DNA of 36,137 nt, taken from Sphaerimonospora thailandensis. GTDB lineage: Bacteria > Actinomycetota > Actinomycetes > Streptosporangiales > Streptosporangiaceae. Position 1 is the stretch's first letter. The number at the start of each line of letters is the position of its first letter. Shown here piece after piece: positions 29,506 to 36,137 of the stretch. The stretch spans positions 1-36,137 of the forward strand of contig NZ_BOOG01000065.1 in the NCBI RefSeq assembly GCF_016863115.1, read 5' to 3'. The notes beneath the pieces were generated by a model. The model searched no databases. It worked only from the letters and a program-made list of their open reading frames with translations, and was not told where the DNA came from. Both the position numbers and the translations under genes were made by a program.

Positions 29506-30861
29506 GTGAAGGTCCTCGCGCTCGATCTCGGCACCTCGTCGGTGCGGGCCGTCGTCCTGGAAGTCGCGAAGGAGCCCGCGACGGATGTCGTGAAGGAGGG
29601 CCGGCGCCGCGTCGCGCTCGCCCGCAGGCCGGTACGGCTCCGCGTGGACGACGGCGGCAGGGCCGACCTCGATCCCGACGAGTACCTCGACGGGCTGGCG
29701 GCCTGCCTGGACGAGGTGCACGACCACCTCGACGGGGTCGAGGCGGTGGCCACCTCGTGCCAGTGGCACTCCCTGCTCGCGCTCGACGCCGCGGGTCGAC
29801 CGGCCACCCCCCTGCTGACCTGGGCGGACACCAGAGCCAAGGAGCCCTGTGGCCGGCCGGCCTCGGGAGAGTTCCACCGCCGCACGGGCGCCTGGCCTCA
29901 CCCGCTCTACTGGACCGTGCGCATCCCCTGGCTGAGAGAGCGCCTGACAGAGCGGCTCGGCGACCGGGAGCCGGCGTGGTTGTTCACCGGGCTCGCAGAG
30001 TACGTCTCACGCCGCCTGCTGGGAGATCCGGCGGCGTCGGTCTCGATGGCCTCGGGCACCGGAATGCTCGACCTCGCGGCCGGGCGCTGGGACGGCGAGG
30101 CACTCGCGCTCGCCGGCGTGACCGAGGACCGGCTGCCCCCACTCGCGCCGAGGGGCTGGACCGGCACGCTCGAGCCGCGCTGGGCCCGGCGGTGGCCCGC
30201 ACTGCGCGGGGTGCCGTGGCTGCCCGCCGTCGGTGACGGGGCCGCGGCCACCATCGGCGGAGGCCGTACGGGACCGGACCGGATCTCGGTCACCGTCGGG
30301 ACCTCCGCAGCGGTCCGGGTCGCCCACCCCCTCGACGGCGCCTTCACGCTGCCGGACGGGTGCTGGCGCTATCTGGTCGACCACGACCTGGCGGTGACCG
30401 GCATCGCCTACTCCGCCGGGGGCAACGTCTTCGCCTGGGCGAAACGGACCCTGCTGCTGCCGGCCGACGTCGAGGCGGCGCTCGTCGCACTGGGAGACCA
30501 CCCGCCGGACGGCCTGGCGGCCGTACCGGATCTGGCGGGAGCCAGGCCGCCGCGGCCCGCCTCCACCGGTTCGATCTCCGGGCTGACCCTCGGCACCGGC
30601 CCGGTCGAGATCCTCGCCGCGCTGCTCGACGGCGTGAGCGGGCAGATCGCCGACGGGGTGCGGACGCTGACGGACGCCATGCCCGAGCCGCCCGCCGCCG
30701 TCGTGCTCGGCGGCGGCGCGATGGCCGCCTCGGCCTGGTGGCGGCGCAACCTCGCGCTCCGGCTCGCCGTACCCGTCGAGCCGGAGGCGGAGGCGGAGGC
30801 CTCCGCGATGGGAGTCGTCCGGCTCGCCGAAACCGTCACGGCAGGCCGAGCCCTGCAGTAG
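29506..30861 (+). CDS. FGGY-family sugar kinase (gluconokinase-like)
   Basis: This 451-residue ATP-dependent sugar or sugar-acid kinase has the actin-like fold. VLALDLGTSSVRAVVLE forms the first phosphate loop. The substrate region has SCQWHSLLALDAAG and LLTWADTRA, as in gluconate/xylulose kinases. The second phosphate loop is ISVTVGTSAAVRVA, and the adenosine loop is AAVVLGGGAMAASAWW. GDGAAATIGGG carries the catalytic-base Asp. The GTG start is preceded by GGGGGAAGCGGAG. The sequence favours gluconokinase over glycerol or xylulose kinase, judged by the SCQWHS and WADTR motifs, but the substrate is not certain. It stands alone, 35 bp before a conserved hypothetical gene on the same strand. 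Confidence 0.88.
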   Translation: MKVLALDLGTSSVRAVVLEVAKEPATDVVKEGRRRVALARRPVRLRVDDGGRADLDPDEYLDGLAACLDEVHDHLDGVEAVATSCQWHSLLALDAAGRPATPLLTWADTRAKEPCGRPASGEFHRRTGAWPHPLYWTVRIPWLRERLTERLGDREPAWLFTGLAEYVSRRLLGDPAASVSMASGTGMLDLAAGRWDGEALALAGVTEDRLPPLAPRGWTGTLEPRWARRWPALRGVPWLPAVGDGAAATIGGGRTGPDRISVTVGTSAAVRVAHPLDGAFTLPDGCWRYLVDHDLAVTGIAYSAGGNVFAWAKRTLLLPADVEAALVALGDHPPDGLAAVPDLAGARPPRPASTGSISGLTLGTGPVEILAALLDGVSGQIADGVRTLTDAMPEPPAAVVLGGGAMAASAWWRRNLALRLAVPVEPEAEAEASAMGVVRLAETVTAGRALQ

Positions 30862-30895
30862 AGGGCCGCCCCCGCGTCCCGTTAACATTCCGCAG

Positions 30896-32044
30896 ATGCT
30901 TGATCGGATATGTGACGAGCTGCTGCGGGCGATCGAGGCCGAAGACGCCGACGGCGCACTCGATGCCATGCGGCGGCTGTGGGAGGCGGTCGAGAACGGC
31001 ACGTCCACCGGCACCTCCACCGTCCTGGCTTCGGACACGCTGACCCGGATCCTCGCCCGCCTGTGCCCGGCCATCGGCGAGATCCCGCCCGGCCTCGGGG
31101 CCCACCTCGCCACGCTGGGCGGCGCTCTGGTGGAGGAGGGAGCATCCCCCGGCCCGCTGGTCGACCCCGTCGTCTCCGGCCTCTGCGACAGCCTGGAGGC
31201 GTCGGCCCGGTTCGCCGCCGCCTGGCGGGCCGTCACCGACCGGGATCTTCCGGAACCGGACCGGCACGACAAGGCGGTGATCGCGGCGGCCAACCGGCTG
31301 TCCGGCCGGACCCGCCTGCTGAGACGCTTCAAGCCCCTGCCCTCCGCGCTCCCGCCCGCGCGCGCACTCCATCTCAGCGTCGCCTGGGCCACCGCCGAAG
31401 ACTGGTCTCTGCCCGCCACCACGCTGCTGCAGCAGTCCGCGGCGATCCGGGCCGACCTCGCCGGTCGCGAGCGGCTCCGCACGGCCGTCTCGGCCCTCGT
31501 GGCCGTCGTCGGCCTCCGGGAGGACCTGCGGTGCCTGACCGGGCTGCTCGCCGTCCTGGACGACGAGCCGCTGATCGTCTTGCACCGGGAGAGCGGCCGC
31601 GGTTACCGGGTCACCATCGGCGGCATCGGTGACAACTTCCAACTGCACACCCTTCTGGCGCACGTACTCACCGGTCCGAGCGCGGACGGCCTGCTGGAGG
31701 GTGTCCGGCCACCCGATCCCGAGTGGGTCGCCGCGGCCACCGCCGGCGCGCTCGAACCCGTCAGCGGCCGGATCGAGGGCCGGTTCAACCTGGTCGACGC
31801 ATATGGCGAATGGATCTGGAACGAGGGCGTCCCCGCCGACATCCCACTCCTCGACGGGCACCGGGTCGTCGTCCTGGACCCGCCGCCCTACCAGCGCGTC
31901 TGGAACATCGGGCGCACCTATCCGATGATGCGGCCGCAGGTCCACCTCGACCGGATCCTGCCGTCCGAGGAGACATCGTCCTGGCTGTCCCAGATCGCCC
32001 CGGCCAGGACCCCGTCGAGCGGGCCAGGCCGTACGGTCAGTTGA
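30896..32044 (+). CDS. Conserved actinobacterial protein of unknown function
   Basis: This 382-residue soluble protein has a helical N-terminal half (LDRICDELLRAIEAEDADGA, then DKAVIAAANRLSGRTRLLRR) and a mixed C-terminal half. The best landmarks are VTIGGIGDNFQLHTLLAHVL, RFNLVDAYGEWIWNEG, HRVVVLDPPPYQRVWNIGR and a closing SWLSQIAP. These patterns recur in actinomycete proteins I have seen, none with a known role. No nucleotide-binding loop or metal motif is evident. It lies 34 bp after the kinase gene and may be its operon partner, but the pairing proves nothing. The 3' end touches a palindrome-rich element. Confidence 0.8.
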   Translation: MLDRICDELLRAIEAEDADGALDAMRRLWEAVENGTSTGTSTVLASDTLTRILARLCPAIGEIPPGLGAHLATLGGALVEEGASPGPLVDPVVSGLCDSLEASARFAAAWRAVTDRDLPEPDRHDKAVIAAANRLSGRTRLLRRFKPLPSALPPARALHLSVAWATAEDWSLPATTLLQQSAAIRADLAGRERLRTAVSALVAVVGLREDLRCLTGLLAVLDDEPLIVLHRESGRGYRVTIGGIGDNFQLHTLLAHVLTGPSADGLLEGVRPPDPEWVAAATAGALEPVSGRIEGRFNLVDAYGEWIWNEGVPADIPLLDGHRVVVLDPPPYQRVWNIGRTYPMMRPQVHLDRILPSEETSSWLSQIAPARTPSSGPGRTVS

Positions 32045-32045
32045 G

Positions 32046-32230
32046 CTTGCAGAAACGCGCACGCGGCATGGCCTACCTGCGGTTCCATCGTTCGTGATCT
32101 TGCACTCTGGAGTGCGAGATCACGAAGTTCGCTTACCCAGGTCGGCGGCCATGGATGCGAGTTTCTGCAAGATCACGAACGGTGAATGCCCAGGTCGCTG
32201 GGCATACCTGCGAACAACTGCGAGATCACG
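32046..32230. repeat. Palindrome-rich noncoding element with nested inverted repeats
   Basis: Several inverted repeats interlock here. CTTGCAGAAAC (32046-32056) is inverted at 32161-32171 (GTTTCTGCAAG). GTTCGTGATCTTGCA (32090-32104) is perfectly inverted at 32166-32180. A hairpin with 15-bp arms and one G-T pair spans 32092-32125 around CTGG. TGCGAGATCACG (32113-32124) recurs as a direct repeat at 32219-32230. TGCCCAG/CTGGGCA forms a further stem near 32187-32204. No ORF is supported. The form is that of a MITE-like or extragenic palindromic repeat. Confidence 0.75.
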
Positions 32231-32264
32231 GCGGGGGGTGGGGGTGGGGGAGGAACCGTCGCGC

Positions 32265-32483
32265 ATGAGGTGGGGTGCCGACCTGCACTGCGAGGGACGT
32301 CTCACGCGCCTCAGCGAAGCCGGCGACGAGATCACGCTGCGCCTGGACCAGGTGAGCGGCGACGCCTGCCATCCCGGAACCGTCACGATCCGCCCACGTG
32401 ATGAGCGACAGGCCGGGTTCGAGGTGAGCCGGGAGGGGGAGGACACGGCCCGCTACACGGGCACCGTCACCCGCGCATCCTGA
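32265..32483 (+). CDS. Small hypothetical protein
   Basis: This 72-residue frame starts at ATG 32265 with GGAGGA about 10 bases upstream. It reads MRWGADLHCEGRLTRLSE, GDEITLRLDQVSGDACHPGT and a closing EGEDTARYTGTVTRAS. The alternating polar and hydrophobic pattern suggests a small beta-rich domain, and two cysteines are present. I do not recognise a family. It lies between the palindromic element and the 13-bp repeats upstream of pxpA. The acceptable ribosome-binding site and protein-like composition support it, but it could be spurious. Confidence 0.5.
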   Translation: MRWGADLHCEGRLTRLSEAGDEITLRLDQVSGDACHPGTVTIRPRDERQAGFEVSREGEDTARYTGTVTRAS

Positions 32484-32513
32484 CACCGGCCGCCGGCCGT
32501 ATCTTCTCCTTGA

Positions 32514-32573
32514 GGCCATACGTTGCGGCCATGCGTTGCGGCCATGCGTCGCGGCCGTACGTCGCGGCCACAC
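32514..32573. repeat. 13-bp tandem repeat upstream of pxpA, 4.5 copies
   Basis: The unit ggccatacgttgc, with small changes, occurs at 32514, 32527, 32540 and 32553, with a partial fifth copy. It ends 16 bp before the pxpA start codon and so lies in its promoter or 5' leader. The period equals that of the repeat at 781-852, but the unit differs. Confidence 0.92.
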
Positions 32574-32588
32574 GATCTGGAGCGGACA

Positions 32589-33371
32589 ATGGCGGACCAC
32601 TCGGTGACCATCGACCTCAACTCGGACCTGGGCGAGGGTTTCGGCCGGTGGCGGCTCGGCGACGACGAGGCGCTGCTGTCGATCGTGACGAGCGCCAACG
32701 TCGCCTGCGGCTTCCACGCCGGAGATCCGACGATCATGCGGACCGTGTGCGAACTGGCGGCCGCCCGCGGCGTCGCGATCGGCGCCCAGGTCAGCTACCG
32801 TGATCTCGGCGGGTTCGGGCGACGTTTCATCGACGTGCCGCCCGAGGAGCTCAGCGACGACATCGTCTACCAACTCGGCTCCCTGGACGCGTTCGCCCGG
32901 CTGGCCGGCACCAGGGTGCGGTACGTCAAGCCGCACGGCGCGCTCTACAACGCGATCGTCCATCACGAGGAGCAGGCCGCCGCCGTGGTGGCCGCCGTAC
33001 GCGCCTATGATCGCGCGCTGCCGGTGCTCGGGCTGCCCGGCTCGGCCTGGCTGCGCAGGGCGGAGAGCGCGGGCCTGGCCACGGTGACGGAAGGCTTCGC
33101 CGACCGGGCGTACACCCCGCAGGGCACGCTGGTGCCGCGTGGCACACCCGGCGCGGTGCTGCACGACCCCGAGGAGGTGGCCGAGCGCTGCCTGCGCATG
33201 GCCAGGGGGGAGCCGATCGAGGCCGTCGACGGCACGCCGCTGATCGTCCGGGCCGAGTCGATCTGCGTGCACGGCGACAGCCCGGACGCGGTGAGGATGG
33301 CCCGCAGAGTCAGCGAGTCGCTCAAGGCCGGCGGGATCGAGCTGTCCTCTTTCACCCGGGAGGCGGCATGA
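32589..33371 (+). CDS. pxpA: 5-oxoprolinase subunit A (LamB/YcsF family)
   Basis: This 260-residue subunit is part of the PxpABC enzyme that hydrolyses 5-oxoproline (pyroglutamate) to glutamate using ATP. LamB/YcsF motifs are clear: [47 protein letters not shown] and [14 protein letters not shown]. The start ATG 32589 follows GGAG at 32579-32582. The stop overlaps pxpB (ATGA, 33368-33371). All three subunit genes follow in order, a highly conserved operon. It should act in the cytoplasm, disposing of a spontaneously formed metabolite. Length and motifs match the family. Confidence 0.95.
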   Translation: MADHSVTIDLNSDLGEGFGRWRLGDDEALLSIVTSANVACGFHAGDPTIMRTVCELAAARGVAIGAQVSYRDLGGFGRRFIDVPPEELSDDIVYQLGSLDAFARLAGTRVRYVKPHGALYNAIVHHEEQAAAVVAAVRAYDRALPVLGLPGSAWLRRAESAGLATVTEGFADRAYTPQGTLVPRGTPGAVLHDPEEVAERCLRMARGEPIEAVDGTPLIVRAESICVHGDSPDAVRMARRVSESLKAGGIELSSFTREAA

Positions 33372-34039
33372 CGCCCGACCTGTTGCGGTACGGCGAGGGC
33401 GCCCTCCTGGTGGAGCTCGGCGGCCTGGCCGAGGTGATCGCGCTCTACGACGCACTCACCGGCGATCCGCCGCGCGGGGTGACCGACATCGTTCCCGCCG
33501 CGCGCACGGTGCTGGTCCGGTTCGAACCGCCGGCGAGCCACGACACCGTGGCATCGGCCGTACGGTGCGCCTGTGCCGTACGGCAGGGCGGCGTGCTGCC
33601 CGCCGACGCCCCCGAGGTGACGATCCCCGTCGTCTACGACGGCGCGGATCTCGCCGCCGTCGCGGCGCACACCGGGCTCACCGAGAGCGAGGTCGTGGCC
33701 GCGCACACCGCGGCGTCGTGGACGGTGGCCTTCTGCGGATTCGCCCCCGGCTTCGGATATCTCGTCGGCGGAGACCCCCGGCTGACCGTGCCGCGCCGGG
33801 CCGAGTCGCGGGTGCGCGTCCCGGCGGGATCGGTGGCGCTGGCAGATGAGTTCAGCGGGGTCTACCCGCGGGAGTCGCCCGGCGGATGGCAGCTCATCGG
33901 ACGTACCGAGACGGTGGTGTGGGACACCCACGCCGACCCGCCCGCGCTGCTGCGCCCCGGCGTCCGCGTCCGGTTCACGGAGGCGACGGGGGATGAGCGA
34001 GGTGACGCGGGGATGAGCGAGGGGGCGCGGCGTGGCTGA
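33368..34039 (+). CDS. pxpB: 5-oxoprolinase subunit B (KipI family)
   Basis: This 223-residue KipI-type subunit has hallmark motifs: [15 protein letters not shown] at the N-terminus, [10 protein letters not shown] in the middle, and [20 protein letters not shown] followed by [21 protein letters not shown] closing [12 protein letters not shown] is near the end. In Bacillus, KipI was first seen as a kinase inhibitor, but in the pxp operon it is a subunit of 5-oxoprolinase. ATG overlaps pxpA by 4 bp. The C-terminal 15 residues come from a 20-bp tandem duplication (33989-34028), read in two frames, and are not part of the conserved domain. The stop overlaps pxpC by 8 bp. Confidence 0.93.
   Translation: MTPDLLRYGEGALLVELGGLAEVIALYDALTGDPPRGVTDIVPAARTVLVRFEPPASHDTVASAVRCACAVRQGGVLPADAPEVTIPVVYDGADLAAVAAHTGLTESEVVAAHTAASWTVAFCGFAPGFGYLVGGDPRLTVPRRAESRVRVPAGSVALADEFSGVYPRESPGGWQLIGRTETVVWDTHADPPALLRPGVRVRFTEATGDERGDAGMSEGARRG
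33989..34028. repeat. 20-bp tandem duplication at the pxpB/pxpC junction
   Basis: ggggatgagcgaggtgacgc (33989-34008) is followed by a near-identical copy (34009-34028). Since 20 is not a multiple of three, the second copy is read in another frame, lengthening the PxpB tail. Its G-rich end also lies just upstream of the pxpC GTG start. Confidence 0.92.
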
Positions 34040-34955
34040 GCTGGAGGTGCTGGACACCGGGCCGCTGACCACGGTGCAGGACCTGGGCCGTCCGGGCCGG
34101 GCCCACCTCGGGGTGGGCAGGTCGGGCGCGGCCGACCGGGGGGCGCTGCGGCTGGCCAACCGCCTGCTCGCCAATCCCGAGGGGGCCGCCGCGCTGGAGG
34201 TCACGCTGGGCGGGCTGCGGGTGCGCGCCCACGGCCGCCTGGTCATCGCGCTCACCGGCGCCCCCTGTCCCGCGACGGTCACCGACGCGTCGGGGCGCAA
34301 CCGGATCATCGGCCACCAGTCGGTGGAGCGCCTGCCCGACGGAGCGACGCTGTGGCTCGGCGTGCCCGGCCAGGGGCTGCGCACCTACGTCGCGGTGCGG
34401 GGCGGACTGGACGTCCCCGAAGTTCTGGGATCGCGGTCGACGGACACACTCGCCGGGCTGGGCCCCGAGCGGCCGTCGCCGGGTTCGCTGCTGCCGGTCG
34501 GCCCGCCGCCGCGCACGCACCCGCTCGTCGATCTCGCCCCGCTGCCCTGGTCCGCGCCCGGCCGGCTCGGCGAGCTCGTTCTGGAGGTGCTGCCCGGCCC
34601 GCGGGCCGGCTGGTTCCACCCCGGCGCGTTGCGGGCGCTGTGCGCCGAGCCGTACGCGGTGACCGCGGACAGTGACCGGGTGGGCATCCGGCTGAGCGGG
34701 CCGCGCCTGGAACGGGCGCGCGACGGCGAGCTGTCCAGCGAGGGCATGGTCCCCGGGGCGCTGCAGGTGCCGCCCTCCGGCAGGCCCACTCTCTTCCTCG
34801 CCGACCATCCGGTCACCGGCGGCTATCCGGTGATCGCGGTGGTGCGCGACCGGGACGTGGACCGGGCGGCGCAGGCCCGCCCCGGCCAGCGCGTCAGGTT
34901 CCGCCCGTCGCCCGCGATGCGGGCGGCATCTGCCGTACGGCTCGGCCCGCCATGA
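34032..34955 (+). CDS. pxpC: 5-oxoprolinase subunit C (KipA/biotin-dependent carboxyltransferase-like)
   Basis: This 307-residue KipA-type subunit opens LEVLDTGPLTTVQDLGRPGR and GRSGAADRGALRLANRLLAN, then LEVTLGGLRVRAHG, GLRTYVAVRGGLDVPEVLGS and QVPPSGRPTLFLADHPVTGG. It completes the PxpABC enzyme. The start is GTG 34032, 8 bp inside pxpB, so translation is probably coupled. The length matches the family. It is related to the carboxyltransferase domain of urea amidolyase by fold, but the linked pxpA and pxpB identify its job. It is convergent with the methyltransferase gene, 66 bp away. Confidence 0.93.
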   Translation: MAELEVLDTGPLTTVQDLGRPGRAHLGVGRSGAADRGALRLANRLLANPEGAAALEVTLGGLRVRAHGRLVIALTGAPCPATVTDASGRNRIIGHQSVERLPDGATLWLGVPGQGLRTYVAVRGGLDVPEVLGSRSTDTLAGLGPERPSPGSLLPVGPPPRTHPLVDLAPLPWSAPGRLGELVLEVLPGPRAGWFHPGALRALCAEPYAVTADSDRVGIRLSGPRLERARDGELSSEGMVPGALQVPPSGRPTLFLADHPVTGGYPVIAVVRDRDVDRAAQARPGQRVRFRPSPAMRAASAVRLGPP

Positions 34956-35021
34956 GGTTTCGGCGAGCCCAAGGCTTCTCGTCGCGTAGTCGGTGTCCCG
35001 CCGACAGCACGAAGCGAAACG

Positions 35022-35846
35022 TCAGGTCACGCGGCCGACGGCGCCCAGGATCCCGATCCCCGCGAGGTCGGCCGAGACCTCCCAGGGCACCTCCGGGCGC
35101 CAGGCCTGCACGGGCACGATGCCGGGTTCCAGGAGGTCCAGTCCCGCGAAGTACGACTCCAGGTGCGACACCTCACGAGTGGTGACGCCGCCGGACGACG
35201 TCCCAGAGTAGACCTGCTTGCCCGAGTTGACGGCGGACTCGTGACGGCCGCCCTGATAGGCGTGGGTGAGCACGAGGTGACAGCCCGGGACGAGGTGCTC
35301 GCGGACCTGGTCGACGATCCGGGCGGCCTCCTCGTCGTCCGTGATGAAGTGGAGCACCGCGACCAGCAGCACGGCGAACGGGCGGGCGAAATCGATGTGC
35401 GCCCGTACCGCCGGGTCATCGAAGATCTCCTTCGGCTCGCGCAGGTCGCCGGAGACCGCGATCGTGGTGCGGTTGTCGGCCAGGAGCGCCCGGGCGTGGG
35501 TGAGGACGATGGGGTCGTTGTCGACGTAGACGACCCGCGGGTCGGCGATGTGCCGCTCGGCGACCTCATGGACGTTCTCCTGCGTGGGCAGGCCGGCGCC
35601 GATGTCGATGAACTGACTGATGCCCGACCGCGCCAGCAGCCGTACGGTACGGCGGAGGAAACAGCGGTTCTCCTTGGCGATCTCCCGGGCGTCGCCGCCG
35701 ATCTCCCGGCCGAGCTCGATGATCTTCTCGGCGGCCTCCCGGTCGGCGGCGAAGTTGTCCTTGCCGCCCAGGTAGTAGTCGTACATTCGCGCGACGCTGG
35801 GGACGCTGGGATCTATTCCGGTCGGCACCCGTCTGGTTCCGTCCAT
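35022..35846 (-). CDS. SAM-dependent methyltransferase (DUF574/Methyltransf_19)
   Basis: This 274-residue protein matches the actinomycete DUF574 family. PSVARMYDYYLGGKDNFAAD is its N-terminal signature, followed by QFIDIGAGLPTQENVHEVAE (the SAM-binding loop), VVYVDNDPIVLTHARALLAD (acidic residue for the ribose) and PFAVLLVAVLHFITDDEEAA. The C-terminal part includes a polar linker and LGAVGRV. ATG 35846 was chosen because GAGGGGG lies seven bases upstream; a longer frame reaching 35906 starts with an unlikely leader. These genes are numerous in actinomycetes and their substrates are unknown. It appears monocistronic. Confidence 0.9.
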   Translation of the reverse strand: MDGTRRVPTGIDPSVPSVARMYDYYLGGKDNFAADREAAEKIIELGREIGGDAREIAKENRCFLRRTVRLLARSGISQFIDIGAGLPTQENVHEVAERHIADPRVVYVDNDPIVLTHARALLADNRTTIAVSGDLREPKEIFDDPAVRAHIDFARPFAVLLVAVLHFITDDEEAARIVDQVREHLVPGCHLVLTHAYQGGRHESAVNSGKQVYSGTSSGGVTTREVSHLESYFAGLDLLEPGIVPVQAWRPEVPWEVSADLAGIGILGAVGRVT

Positions 35847-36025
35847 GCACACGCCCCCTCGCATTGATCCTTTCGATAAATCGTATATGAATTTTGTTGA
35901 GCTCACCCCATAGCTTTCCGTACCGCCGGACGCATCACATGACGGTATGCCGACCAGACCTGTCCTTCGATACCTTCGATCACTTACTGGCTACCTTGCG
36001 GTCGGACGGCGCTCCAGTCAATGGA

Positions 36026-36060
36026 TTCGCCGGGAGAAAACGGGAGAATTCGGGAGAAAG
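36026..36060. repeat. Three CGGGAGAA-type repeats
   Basis: cgggagaaaa, cgggagaatt and cgggagaaag follow one another with a 10-bp period in the gap right of the methyltransferase gene. The rest of 35847-36137 shows no gene I can support. Confidence 0.7.
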
Positions 36061-36088
36061 GTCGATGCTCGGGTGGGGGAGCAGCACA

Positions 36089-36119
36089 GGGCCCGGCCGG
36101 TCGAAGGCCGGCCGGGCCC
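36089..36119. terminator. Strong 12-bp GC hairpin near the right edge
   Basis: GGGCCCGGCCGG (36089-36100) pairs perfectly with CCGGCCGGGCCC (36108-36119) around a 7-base loop. It probably terminates a gene beyond the right end, since no supported gene ends just before it in the window. Confidence 0.8.
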
Positions 36120-36137
36120 GTCTTCACCCTGTTGAAC

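Noticed and set aside
30007-32062. Two long minus-strand frames opposite the FGGY kinase and its neighbour
   Set aside because: They have no recognisable motifs and are Arg/Gly/Ala-rich; the plus strand carries the kinase loops and the conserved hypothetical motifs.
32226-33455. 409-codon minus-strand frame opposite pxpA
   Set aside because: It is antisense to an unmistakable LamB/YcsF protein and has shadow composition.
35947-36135. 62-codon plus-strand frame near the right edge
   Set aside because: It has no ribosome-binding site, crosses a GC hairpin that looks like a terminator, and has no protein-like pattern.

Overview
The window is uniformly GC-rich and gene-dense, with GTG and TTG starts alongside ATG, many 4-bp ATGA/GTGA overlaps, an ECF42-type sigma factor next to a YCII protein, a SigR-like sigma factor, a CBM2/FN3/GH18 secreted chitinase, an SPW-repeat protein and a DUF574-type methyltransferase. 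Together these point to a filamentous actinomycete, most likely in or near the Streptosporangiales. That placement is an inference from gene content; no rRNA or other taxonomic marker is present.

Left part (1-8.9 kb). After a small membrane protein comes a divergent sugar-nucleotide/glycan cluster that looks like an actinobacterial ADP-heptose-type pathway. The minus arm has a GmhB-like phosphatase and a GT4 glycosyltransferase. The plus arm has a short leader ORF, a GT9 heptosyltransferase-like protein, a GT4 enzyme, a GmhA isomerase, a truncated HldE/RfaE remnant, an SDR dehydrogenase and a second GT9 enzyme. The plus-strand genes are tightly overlapped. The cluster is full of short in-frame tandem repeats, and its kinase/nucleotidyltransferase gene is reduced to 73 codons. 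A Mut7-C RNase-like protein and an SPW-repeat membrane protein follow.

Middle part (9-22.4 kb). An ECF42 sigma factor with its YCII partner is followed by a perfect terminator hairpin, a multidomain chitinase with a palindromic operator candidate, and a two-gene membrane operon. Then comes the most unusual block: a minus-strand, three-gene, overlapping cassette of a DUF559-type nuclease, a double winged-helix protein and a 1086-residue protein carrying both an AAA+ and a HerA/FtsK-type ATPase. It has the form of a DNA-processing or antiviral system that I do not recognise as a named one. Divergent from it are an XRE/TPR-type regulator, a small unknown protein and a frameshifted gene remnant.

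Right part (22.4-36.1 kb). This holds a secreted 5'-nucleotidase, a SigR-like sigma factor with no anti-sigma gene beside it, several small hydrophilic proteins, a site-2 protease with CBS domains, a DUF6098 protein, a split RibD-like deaminase/reductase pair, an FGGY sugar kinase, a conserved protein of unknown function, a palindrome-rich noncoding element, the 5-oxoprolinase operon pxpABC, and a DUF574-type methyltransferase. A strong hairpin closes the window.

A recurrent theme is short tandem duplication (9-24 bp units, 2-5 copies) at nearly twenty places, both between genes and in frame inside them. No tRNA, rRNA, CRISPR array, transposase or phage structural gene was seen.
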